Part shown: positions 1 through 5,840 of the stretch, piece by piece
Layout: every line of letters begins with the position of its first letter
Numbering within the stretch: position 1 is the first letter of the stretch
Source of the DNA: UBA5499 sp002426275
Lineage (GTDB): Bacteria > Bacillota > DTU084
Direction: 5' to 3'
NCBI GenBank assembly: GCA_937888735.1
Contig: CALASN010000132.1
Location: forward strand, 1-7,562
Length of the DNA stretch: 7,562 nucleotides
The notes under the pieces: generated by a model
Databases searched by the model: none
Told to the model about the DNA's origin: nothing
The model's input: the letters and a program-made list of their open reading frames with translations, nothing else
Program-made: the position numbers and the translations under genes

Positions 1-93
1 GACGGTGAGGCTAAATTTTTTCATCAGACAGACCTACAGTTACTTGACGCGACCCGGACAAGAAAAATGATTGACTGGCAGCCTGAACTGTGA
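1..93 (+). CDS. Possible C-terminal tail of an unidentified upstream gene (partial)
   Basis: The first reading frame is open from base 1 to a TGA at 91-93, giving 30 residues that end in DWQPEL. A second frame is open to a TGA at 68-70 and ends in TRPGQEK, so the coding frame cannot be settled. Neither tail is recognised. In many Clostridia the gene before rplU encodes an RNase E/G protein or a radical-SAM-linked DUF2344 protein, but the residues visible here do not allow either assignment. The rplU promoter lies inside or just past this tail. The stretch may equally be non-coding. Confidence 0.25.
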   Translation, partial: DGEAKFFHQTDLQLLDATRTRKMIDWQPEL

Positions 94-99
94 TAAACT
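71..99 (+). promoter_or_regulatory. Sigma-A type promoter for the rplU-prp-rpmA operon
   Basis: A -35 box TTGACT (71-76) is separated by exactly 17 bp from a -10 box TAAACT (94-99). Transcription would start near 106, leaving a leader of about 95 nt before the rplU start codon. The spacing is ideal, the -35 differs from consensus at one position and the -10 at two. No competing promoter of this quality is seen between base 1 and the gene. Confidence 0.6.
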
Positions 100-134
100 G
101 ACAAAGGCAGGATTATGACCTTCTGCTGTAACCG

Positions 135-180
135 CTCGCTCCGGGCTTTGCAAATCCGTAAGGTGCCCAGGCGCGGCGAG
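135..180 (+). promoter_or_regulatory. Structured 5' leader of rplU, candidate L21 autoregulatory element
   Basis: The transcribed leader can fold into a two-part stem. CTCGC (135-139) pairs with GCGAG (176-180), and GGGC (143-146) pairs with GCCC (165-168), with asymmetric internal bulges. The apical loop contains the self-complementary TTTGCAAA (147-154). The structure ends ten bases before the ribosome binding site GGGAGGTG (190-197). Firmicutes are known to carry L21 leader RNAs thought to bind L21 and repress the operon. Assignment to that family is inferred from position and foldability, not from a covariance match. Confidence 0.5.
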
Positions 181-202
181 TCTGAGATAGGGAGGTGTTT
201 GG

Positions 203-511
203 ATGTATGCAATTGTTGAGACTGGCGGCAAACAGTATCGGGTGAGTCAGGGAAGCATCATTAACGTGGAGAAACTGCCTGCCCAGGTTGGAGAGGAAGT
301 TGTCCTGGACCAGGTTTTGCTGGTGTCTGGAGAGCAGTATAAAGTGGGTTCTCCACTGGTTGAAGGCGCCAAGGTAGTGGCCAAGGTTTTGCAGCAGGAC
401 AAAGAAAAGAAGGTCCTGGTCTTTAAGTTTAAGTCTAAGAAGAATTACCGCCGGCGTCAGGGACACAGGCAGCCTTTTACCAAGCTGCAGGTTCAAAGCA
501 TTGAAGCATGA
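203..511 (+). CDS. rplU: 50S ribosomal protein L21
   Basis: L21 binds 23S rRNA in the large ribosomal subunit. The 102-residue product has the full family length and begins with the hallmark MYAIVETGGKQYRV. It ends in the basic, rRNA-binding segment with KSKKNYRRRQGHRQPFT (about residues 77-93), the part most conserved in bacterial L21. The start is fixed by the ribosome binding site GGGAGGTG at 190-197, five bases upstream. The stop overlaps the prp start codon as ATGA (508-511), so the two genes are translationally coupled. It is the first gene of the operon driven from the promoter at 71-99 and is probably subject to feedback through the hairpin leader. Confidence 0.97.
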   Translation: MYAIVETGGKQYRVSQGSIINVEKLPAQVGEEVVLDQVLLVSGEQYKVGSPLVEGAKVVAKVLQQDKEKKVLVFKFKSKKNYRRRQGHRQPFTKLQVQSIEA

Positions 512-816
512 TTAGAGTCCTCATCAAGAAAAATGGCGGCCGGATTACTGAGATTCAAGCCAGCGGTCACAGCGGTTATGCGGACTCAGGTGCGGATATC
601 GTCTGCGCCGGAGTCTCAGCGCTGCTGCAGGCGCTAAAGATTGGCCTGGAGGAGCTGAGCGGCACAGAGGTGGGAAGAATGCAAAACGGTTTCTTGGCCT
701 GCCCTGTGAGCGAGGAGCCGGAGGCGCAGTTTTTGGCGCGGGTGATTCAACTGAGCTTGACAGAGATGGCCGCAGCATATTCCGATTATTTGCAGGTAGA
801 AAGGGGGCGAGGGTGA
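508..816 (+). CDS. prp: Ribosomal-processing cysteine protease Prp (YsxB-like)
   Basis: Prp removes the N-terminal extension of L27 in Firmicutes, a step required for functional ribosomes in Staphylococcus aureus. The product has 102 residues, close to the usual 105-110. It contains the family signature GHSGYADSGADIVCAGVSAL (residues 20-39), in which His21 and Cys33 match the catalytic dyad. It lies between rplU and its substrate gene rpmA, overlapping the first as ATGA and the second by a single base (TGATG at 814-818). This order is conserved in Firmicutes and points to co-translation of protease and substrate. The L27 encoded next keeps the cleavage motif, so the pair should be functional. 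Confidence 0.95.
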   Translation: MIRVLIKKNGGRITEIQASGHSGYADSGADIVCAGVSALLQALKIGLEELSGTEVGRMQNGFLACPVSEEPEAQFLARVIQLSLTEMAAAYSDYLQVERGRG

Positions 817-1094
817 TGTTTAACCTCCAGCTTTTTGCCCATAAAAAGGGAATGGGCAGCACCAGAAACGGACGGGACAGCGCGGCGCAAAGGCTTGGCG
901 TCAAGCGAAGCGACGGTCAGTTTGTGAAGGCCGGCAATATTTTAGTCCGGCAGCGGGGCACGAAATTCCATCCCGGTCTGAATGTGGGCCGCGGCAAGGA
1001 CGATACCCTCTTTGCCAAGATTGACGGACATGTAAGTTTTCAAAGCAAAAAGATTGGCAAGACAATCAGTATTGTTCCGGCAGAAATAGCTTAA
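816..1094 (+). CDS. rpmA: 50S ribosomal protein L27 with cleavable N-terminal extension
   Basis: L27 lies near the peptidyl-transferase centre, and its N-terminus contacts the tRNA acceptor ends. The 92-residue product opens with MFNLQLFAHKKGMGSTRNGR. The MFNLQLF segment matches the Firmicute extension cut by Prp, so cleavage after Phe7 is expected to leave AHKKG as the mature N-terminus. A GTG lies directly in front at 813, but ATG 816 is preferred because of its AAGGGGG ribosome binding site (801-807, spacing 8) and because the result matches homologues that begin MxxxLQLFA. The C-terminal two-thirds is standard L27, including GNILVRQRGTKFHPG. An intrinsic terminator follows six bases after the stop. 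Confidence 0.96.
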   Translation: MFNLQLFAHKKGMGSTRNGRDSAAQRLGVKRSDGQFVKAGNILVRQRGTKFHPGLNVGRGKDDTLFAKIDGHVSFQSKKIGKTISIVPAEIA

Positions 1095-1099
1095 ACTAA

Positions 1100-1126
1100 G
1101 AAGACCGCAGCGCGGTCTTCTTTTTT
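1100..1126 (+). terminator. Intrinsic terminator between rpmA and obgE
   Basis: The arms GAAGACCGC (1100-1108) and GCGGTCTTC (1112-1120) pair perfectly over 9 bp around a 3-nt AGC loop, and six T residues follow (1121-1126). This is a textbook factor-independent terminator. It closes the ribosomal-protein operon 24 bp before the obgE start codon, leaving no room for a separate obgE promoter downstream of it. Confidence 0.88.
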
Positions 1127-1150
1127 AACAAAATAAAAGCGAGGGAAAAT

Positions 1151-2422
1151 ATGTTTTTCGACGAAGCGCAGATTTACATAAAAGCCGGAGACGGCGGCGC
1201 AGGCATTGTCAGTTTCAGACGGGAGAAATTCGTGCCTCGGGGGGGACCTGACGGCGGTGACGGCGGCAAGGGGGGAGACGTTGTCTTCCAAGCGGACGAA
1301 GGGCTTAATACCTTGCAGCTTTTTCGCTACCGCAAACACTTTGTCGCGGAAAGCGGCAAAGATGGAGAGGGAGCGAGGCGTCACGGCGCAGACGGAGCGG
1401 AGCTGACGGTGAAAGTGCCGCCGGGAACGCTCGTCCGGGAAGACCAGGGCGAACGGGTGCTGGCCGATCTTTCCCACCACGGCCAAAAGGTGGTTTTGGC
1501 CAAAGGCGGAGCCGGCGGGAAGGGAAACACGCATTTCGTCTCAGCAGTCCGTCAAGCCCCCAGGATCGCCGAGCGCGGCCAAAAGGGAGAGGAGCGGTGG
1601 CTGCGGCTGGAGCTGAAGCTCATCGCAGACGTGGGATTGGTTGGACTTCCCAATGCCGGCAAATCCACGCTGCTTTCCCGGATCAGCAACGCCAGGCCTA
1701 AAATTGCCGATTATCCTTTTACAACTGTGGTCCCAAATCTGGGAGTCGTAGATAACCAAGGTCAGACTTTCGTGGTTGCAGATATTCCCGGCCTGATCGA
1801 AGGAGCGCACAGCGGCGCCGGTTTAGGTCACGATTTTTTGCGGCACATAGAGCGAACCAGGCTTTTGGTCCACGTGGTTGATATCTCCCAGCCCGATCCT
1901 GTCAGTGCCTACAGACAAATCAATCGGGAACTGGCGCTGTACAGCTCGCAGCTGGCGGCCAGGCCGCAGATAGTGGTTGCCAATAAGCTGGACACTGCTT
2001 TGACAGAACAGCTGCCGCAGCTGCAGGAAGCTGTGGAGGCGGACGAGAGGAAACTTTATTTGCTCTCCGCGGTCAGCGGCCACGGAATTCCGGAGCTTTT
2101 ATTCGCCGTCACAAGCCTGCTGGGCAGCTTGCCCAAGCAAAAGACGGTTGAGCCTGAACAGGAGGTTTTCGTGGCTTCTCCGGCGGCAGCAGAGCCTCCG
2201 GCAGTTTGGCGCGATGAGCAAGGAGACTGGCATGTTGAAGGTGAGAGCGTAGAGGAACTGGTGGGCAGGTTCAACATCTATGATGACGACGCCTTACATT
2301 ATTTTTACCGCATCATTAAAAATCAGGGGATCATTGATGAACTGAGGCGCAAGGGAATCAAAGAAGGCGACACAGTGCTCATCGGGCAGGTGGAGTTCCA
2401 ATATACCGATGAAATCATTTGA
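1151..2422 (+). CDS. obgE: Obg/CgtA family ribosome-assembly GTPase
   Basis: ObgE is a cytoplasmic GTPase that helps mature the 50S subunit and links ribosome assembly to the stringent response and, in Bacillus, to general stress and sporulation. The 423-residue product has all three domains. The glycine-rich Obg fold spans about 1-158 (AGDGGAG, GGPDGGDGGKGGD). The G domain has G1 GLPNAGKST (165-173), G3 DIPG (from 211), G4 NKLD (278-281) and G5 SAVSG (from 306). An OCT domain covers roughly 340-423. ATG 1151 has GAGGG five bases upstream. Expression probably depends on read-through of the terminator at 1100-1126 or on a promoter inside rpmA. The 3' end overlaps the convergent PAP2 gene by 8 bp. 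Confidence 0.97.
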   Translation: MFFDEAQIYIKAGDGGAGIVSFRREKFVPRGGPDGGDGGKGGDVVFQADEGLNTLQLFRYRKHFVAESGKDGEGARRHGADGAELTVKVPPGTLVREDQGERVLADLSHHGQKVVLAKGGAGGKGNTHFVSAVRQAPRIAERGQKGEERWLRLELKLIADVGLVGLPNAGKSTLLSRISNARPKIADYPFTTVVPNLGVVDNQGQTFVVADIPGLIEGAHSGAGLGHDFLRHIERTRLLVHVVDISQPDPVSAYRQINRELALYSSQLAARPQIVVANKLDTALTEQLPQLQEAVEADERKLYLLSAVSGHGIPELLFAVTSLLGSLPKQKTVEPEQEVFVASPAAAEPPAVWRDEQGDWHVEGESVEELVGRFNIYDDDALHYFYRIIKNQGIIDELRRKGIKEGDTVLIGQVEFQYTDEII

Positions 2423-2996
2423 CGAAGTATTGCCGCAGGCAGAGCAAACTCAAGGCCCAAAGCAGTCCGGCCAGCACATCCGTGGGATAATGGACTCCCA
2501 GATAAACGCGGCTCAGACCGAGCCACAGCACAAACAGGATTCCGCCCGCAAGGAGAGCTCTCCTCCAGGCGCCTCCGAGTCCCCGGCTCAGAGACAGGAT
2601 TAAAGACAAGTAGAAAAGCGCCCCCACCATGGCGTGGCCGCTTGGGAAGCTGAAGCCTGTCTCTTCAGCCGCAAAAGGCCTTGGCCTGGCATAGAAGTTT
2701 TTTAAGGCAATATTGAATAGCCACGTTCCCAGAGTCAGAGCGCCAGTCAGCAAACCGTCGTACTTTCTGCGGAGCAGAGAAGCCAGAGCAAAGGCAACAG
2801 AGAAGATCAGCAGCCATTTTGTGGTGCCGAAGTTGGTGATGAAGCGATAGAACCCGTCCCATGAGCTCGCTTGCACAGCTTGCGTAACCGTGCGGTCAAA
2901 AGCCAGCTGCCAGTTGGAGCCAAAGCTCAGGCCAAGAGCCAGAGCGCCTACGGCAGACCAGAAGCTGGCAAACAGACAGAACCCTCTTTTTTCCAT
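2415..2996 (-). CDS. PAP2-family membrane phosphatase (undecaprenyl-diphosphatase or phosphatidate phosphatase type)
   Basis: This is an integral membrane phosphatase of 193 residues with about six hydrophobic segments. It carries the three signatures of the PAP2 acid phosphatase superfamily. KNFYARPRP (99-107) is motif C1. PSGH (118-121) is C2, with His121 as the likely general acid. SRVYLGVHYPTD (162-173) is C3, with His169 as the expected nucleophile. Family members remove phosphate from undecaprenyl pyrophosphate, phosphatidate or phosphatidylglycerol phosphate on the outer face of the membrane, and the substrate cannot be told from sequence alone. The start has AAGGGGGG about 7 bases upstream. 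No terminator is evident after the stop, and the gene ends inside the end of obgE on the other strand. It is monocistronic and divergent from the SLH gene. Confidence 0.9.
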   Translation of the reverse strand: MEKRGFCLFASFWSAVGALALGLSFGSNWQLAFDRTVTQAVQASSWDGFYRFITNFGTTKWLLIFSVAFALASLLRRKYDGLLTGALTLGTWLFNIALKNFYARPRPFAAEETGFSFPSGHAMVGALFYLSLILSLSRGLGGAWRRALLAGGILFVLWLGLSRVYLGVHYPTDVLAGLLWALSLLCLRQYFVK

Positions 2997-3018
2997 CGGA
3001 AATCCCCCCTTGAGAATA

Positions 3019-3048
3019 AGCTTATCACAGGAGCTGCAGTGAAGACAA
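3019..3048 (-). promoter_or_regulatory. Candidate promoter of the PAP2 gene, with overlapping palindrome
   Basis: Read on the minus strand, TTGTCT (3048-3043) and TAAGCT (3024-3019) are separated by 18 bp, with a TG just upstream of the -10. The -10 lies within the perfect 10-bp palindrome ATAAGCTTAT (3016-3025), in the middle of the 81-bp divergent gap between the PAP2 and SLH genes. The palindrome could be an operator acting on both genes, but it is short enough to be chance. No convincing plus-strand promoter for the SLH gene was found in this gap. Confidence 0.35.
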
Positions 3049-3077
3049 GTTCATCTTTGCAGAGAGGAGGCTTTGGA

Positions 3078-3923
3078 ATGGCTAGGCTAAAACTGTCGCT
3101 GCTTTTTTTGCTGACTTTTGCTTTGTCAGCTTTGGCAGTGCCAAAGCTGGAAGGGCACTGGGCGGAGCGGGAGATCAAGGAGAGTTTTATGGAGCAGTAT
3201 TTCCCTTCGCTAGCGCAGAATGATTATCAGGCCTTTTCCCCCAACGGGAACATCTCTGCCCAGGATTTTCAAGCCGCCCTGTGGGGACTTTTATTTGTTT
3301 ATGGTTTTCAGGAAACCAGAGCGCTGCCGGAGGCGCCGTCTCTCAGCCGCAAAGAGGCCGGTCTGGCCATCGGCGTTAACTTAGCGGACAATGGACTGCT
3401 TTGTCTGGAACGGGATCTGCCCGATCAGTTTGCGGATTTGGAGCGCCTTCCGGCGCGGGAAAGGGACTATCTGCTCGCTCTGTCCGCTGCCGGGCTGCTT
3501 ACGGGATATTCTTCCCGCTTCTTTGCCCCAGCCGCTGCCTTGACGCAGAGTCAAGCCGTGGTCTTGCTGCAAAGGGTGGAAGGGTTTTTGGCAAACAACA
3601 GCGTTCCCTTTAAGCTTATCTCCTCGCGCACGGAATTTGCCGGCTGCCAGCAAGTGTTGATTTCCCAGGTAAACGATAAAATCCAAGTCGCAGTCACCAG
3701 GCAATTTCCCACTTTAGGTTATAGAATGCAAGTGAAAAGAGTCTCCCGCAAAGCGCCTGGGGAGTATTTGATTTATTTGGCTGTCCAGAAGCCGGCGCCC
3801 GGCGCCATGGTCTCCCAGGTGATTAACTATCAAACCGCGATTTTGCAGATCGACAGAGACGCGATTCCAGACGAAGCATATAGCTTTGCAATAACGGAAA
3901 CAGACAAACAGCCGCCGCGGTAG
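3078..3923 (+). CDS. Secreted SLH-domain protein with PrcB_C-like C-terminal domain
   Basis: This is a predicted exported cell-surface protein of 281 residues. A signal peptide covers 1-20 (MARLKLS, a hydrophobic core, then ALSALA before Val21). Two SLH-like segments follow: one around 24-70 with the GHWAEREI start, and a clearer one around 117-170 with QFADLERLPARERDYLLAL and AAGLLTGYSS. SLH repeats usually bind pyruvylated secondary cell-wall polymers. Residues 201-260 resemble the PrcB C-terminal domain, with RQFPTLGY and KPAPGAMVSQVINYQTAILQ corresponding to its PTGGY and P-x-PG-x-V-xQV pattern. ATG 3078 is chosen because AGAGAGGAGG (3061-3070) precedes it and a signal peptide follows; the frame stays open upstream to 2871, but only opposite the PAP2 gene. 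The last seven codons form half of the terminator hairpin. Function is unknown; anchoring or protease association is an inference. Confidence 0.8.
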   Translation: MARLKLSLLFLLTFALSALAVPKLEGHWAEREIKESFMEQYFPSLAQNDYQAFSPNGNISAQDFQAALWGLLFVYGFQETRALPEAPSLSRKEAGLAIGVNLADNGLLCLERDLPDQFADLERLPARERDYLLALSAAGLLTGYSSRFFAPAAALTQSQAVVLLQRVEGFLANNSVPFKLISSRTEFAGCQQVLISQVNDKIQVAVTRQFPTLGYRMQVKRVSRKAPGEYLIYLAVQKPAPGAMVSQVINYQTAILQIDRDAIPDEAYSFAITETDKQPPR

Positions 3924-3943
3924 CCGCGGCGGCTGTTTGTCTG
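3901..3943. terminator. Bidirectional terminator overlapping the SLH gene stop codon
   Basis: The 20-bp arms 3901-3920 and 3924-3943 are perfectly complementary, with the TAG stop codon (3921-3923) as the loop. The inner 10 bp are G+C only (GCCGCCGCGG). The outer 10 bp give an A-rich 5' side (CAGACAAACA) and a T-rich 3' side (TGTTTGTCTG), so on either strand a GC hairpin is followed by a U-rich tail. It ends transcription of the SLH gene on the plus strand and of the transporter operon on the minus strand, whose stop codon is 17 bp away. Confidence 0.82.
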
Positions 3944-3960
3944 GAGAAAGGTTTTGCTCA

Positions 3961-4626
3961 TCATCGCTTAGTCAAGATGCCGTCAGCCATGGTGTAGACA
4001 GAATTTCCGTAAGAGGTTGTCTCCAGTTGGTGGGTAACCAACAGCACGGCGGTTCCGTTTTGGGAGATCCGGCGGAAGAGCGCCATGATTTCCGCTGAGG
4101 TTTCGGGATCCAAATCGCTGGTGGGTTCGTCGGCCAGCAGGAGGGAAGGGCTGTTGATCAGCGCCCGGGCGATGGAGATCCGGCGCAATTCTCCGCCGGA
4201 AAGCTGGCGCGGGTAAGACAGGGACAAATGGGGAATGCCCACCTGAGCCAATAAAGACAGCGCCTTTTCTGTGGCATCGCCCTGACGTTTGAAAAGATAA
4301 AACGGCAGCCTGACGTTATCCAAAACGGTAAAGTTTGCCAAGACGCTTTGCCCTTGCGGGATGTAGCCGATTTTGGAATTTCGGACCAAGGATGCCTCTT
4401 TGTCGCTCAGAGCTGAGATGTCCTGCCCGTCGATCTCAATGCTGCCGGAAGTCGGCGTCAATAATCCCGCAATCATATTCAGAAGGGTACTTTTTCCGCT
4501 GCCAGACCGTCCGGTGATGCTGATGAAATCAGCCGGCGAGACCGACAGATTCACGCCAGCTACGGCTGCGAAGACGGAATCGTTTCTTTTGTATTCTTTG
4601 GTCAGGCCTTTCACTTCTAAGAACAT
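3961..4626 (-). CDS. ABC transporter ATP-binding protein, MacB/LolD type
   Basis: This is the cytoplasmic ATPase that powers the FtsX-type permease encoded immediately upstream. The 221-residue product is complete, with Walker A GRSGSGKST (39-47), Q-loop Gln91 in YIPQGQ, ABC signature LSGGE (142-146), Walker B LLLADEP (162-168) with catalytic Glu167, D-loop SDLD (170-173) and switch His199. The phrase TSDLDPET in place of the more usual TGNLD is unremarkable. MacB/LolD-type ATPases act by mechanotransmission on extracytoplasmic substrates rather than by classical channel transport. The gene starts 2 bp after the permease stop, and its GGAGGG ribosome binding site lies within the permease's last codons. 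It is the last gene of the operon and is followed by the bidirectional terminator. No cysteine is seen in the protein. Confidence 0.95.
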   Translation of the reverse strand: MFLEVKGLTKEYKRNDSVFAAVAGVNLSVSPADFISITGRSGSGKSTLLNMIAGLLTPTSGSIEIDGQDISALSDKEASLVRNSKIGYIPQGQSVLANFTVLDNVRLPFYLFKRQGDATEKALSLLAQVGIPHLSLSYPRQLSGGELRRISIARALINSPSLLLADEPTSDLDPETSAEIMALFRRISQNGTAVLLVTHQLETTSYGNSVYTMADGILTKR

Positions 4627-4628
4627 CG

Positions 4629-5840
4629 CTATTCGCCCTCCCGCATGGTAAGATAAGTTTCCGCCTTGCTGATTTTAAACGCGGCGTAAGCGGAAGCCAA
4701 AGGCCCCACAAGAGAAGACAGGCTGAGGCTGAGCGCCAGTACTCCCAAAACGACGCCGACCTGCGGCTGAAGATAGGGAAGCCCCAGTTGATCACCGATG
4801 TAGACGCTGAAGGGAAAAACAATGGCCGAGGCTGCGGCAATGCCGATGACGCCTCCGGAGGCGCTGATCAGAAAAGATTCGCCTAAAATGATGGCGGCCA
4901 GCTTTTTCCTCGTGGCTCCCAGGATTCGCAACACCGCGAACTCTTTTTTCCGCTCATTTACGGTGATGGAAAACACAACTGTCAAAATCCCAACCGCCAG
5001 GATCCAAAGCACGGCGATTAGAACGTAAATGATGGCGATGAGCGATCCCAGATTTTCTGCGATTCCGGTGATCACACCTTGGGTTTTGATGATCCTAATG
5101 CCGTCCAGCTTGGAGATGATATTGCGCGCCACAAGGTTGGCGTCATAGCCGTCAGCAGTTTTGATCAAGACGGTAGAAATCGAGTGATCCGGATCTGTGC
5201 TGGAAAGAAACTGGAGCCCGATTTTTTTCGCCCCGGCGAATAAAGCGCGGATGGTATTCATATTGCCAAAAACTGAGTTATCCAAGCCGGTTCCAGTCTT
5301 TTCCAGCTGAGCCACGACAGGGTATGAAGTCTCATAAAGCTTTATGGTCTGATCCGGTTCCGGCGTCACGGCGCTGCCGGCGATCAGCTCGCCGTCGCGG
5401 AGTTGCTTTTCGTATATTTTGGTGAGCCATGGCCGGATGACGAAATCGCTCTTCGGATCGAAACCGATGATCTGCACGGCCTGAGAGCAACAAGCCGTTC
5501 CCAGAGATGCCAGGAAAAACTGCGGCGTGATCCGCGCCACTCCGTCGACTTTGGCGATCTTGTCGGCCACGGATTTTTCGAAATAGAAATAGTCCGGCTC
5601 CCCTTTCAGGAGAATGGCCCCCATGTTTTGCTGGGAATCGACGGGAACTGCGATCAGATCCGCGCCGAACCGCGCTTTGACATTGTTCAGTCCGTTCTTC
5701 AGATTGACGGACAGCAGAGAGCCTCCGAAGAGGATGAAAGCCAAAATCGCCACAGTTATCACCAGGCTGGCCGTGCGAAACGGCTTGCGTTTCAGATTGT
5801 CTATTGAAAGTTGATTAACTGAGAGGGGTTCCCGTTTCAT
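4629..5840 (-). CDS. FtsX/MacB-type ABC permease with extracytoplasmic Cys-Cys motif
   Basis: This 403-residue permease has MacB topology. TM1 is at about 24-46, followed by a large outside domain at about 47-263, then TM2 at 264-291, TM3 near 318-345 and TM4 near 358-388. NERKKEFAVLRILGAT (295-310) is the conserved coupling segment after TM2 that contacts the ATPase. The only cysteines are adjacent, Cys117-Cys118 in GTACCSQAVQIIGFDP, within the outside domain. From memory, similar CC-plus-GFDP permeases occur in operons linked to bacterial iron uptake (P19/FTR1 type), which suggests metal or redox handling; this is an inference. The start ATG has GGGAGGG about 10 bases upstream and overlaps the end of the DUF4418-like gene by 26 bp. 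The N-terminal sequence MKREPLSVNQLSIDNLKRKP is a typical cytosolic lead-in. Confidence 0.93.
   Translation of the reverse strand: MKREPLSVNQLSIDNLKRKPFRTASLVITVAILAFILFGGSLLSVNLKNGLNNVKARFGADLIAVPVDSQQNMGAILLKGEPDYFYFEKSVADKIAKVDGVARITPQFFLASLGTACCSQAVQIIGFDPKSDFVIRPWLTKIYEKQLRDGELIAGSAVTPEPDQTIKLYETSYPVVAQLEKTGTGLDNSVFGNMNTIRALFAGAKKIGLQFLSSTDPDHSISTVLIKTADGYDANLVARNIISKLDGIRIIKTQGVITGIAENLGSLIAIIYVLIAVLWILAVGILTVVFSITVNERKKEFAVLRILGATRKKLAAIILGESFLISASGGVIGIAAASAIVFPFSVYIGDQLGLPYLQPQVGVVLGVLALSLSLSSLVGPLASAYAAFKISKAETYLTMREGE

Noticed and set aside
44..72. A second promoter-like pair upstream of rplU (TTGACG with ATGATT or AATGAT)
   Set aside because: The -10 match is poor or needs 16-bp spacing. 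The TTGACT-17-TAAACT pair just downstream is better.
2674..2702. Possible obgE terminator (AGGCCTTGGCCT then TTTTTT)
   Set aside because: The pairing leaves a tiny loop or only 4 bp of stem, and 13 nt separate it from the T-run. It is also over 250 bp past the obgE stop.
2871..3077. N-terminal extension of the SLH gene starting at ATG 2871
   Set aside because: It lies almost wholly opposite the PAP2 coding sequence, lacks a ribosome binding site and would bury the signal peptide at residue 70. ATG 3078 has a strong binding site and a signal sequence.
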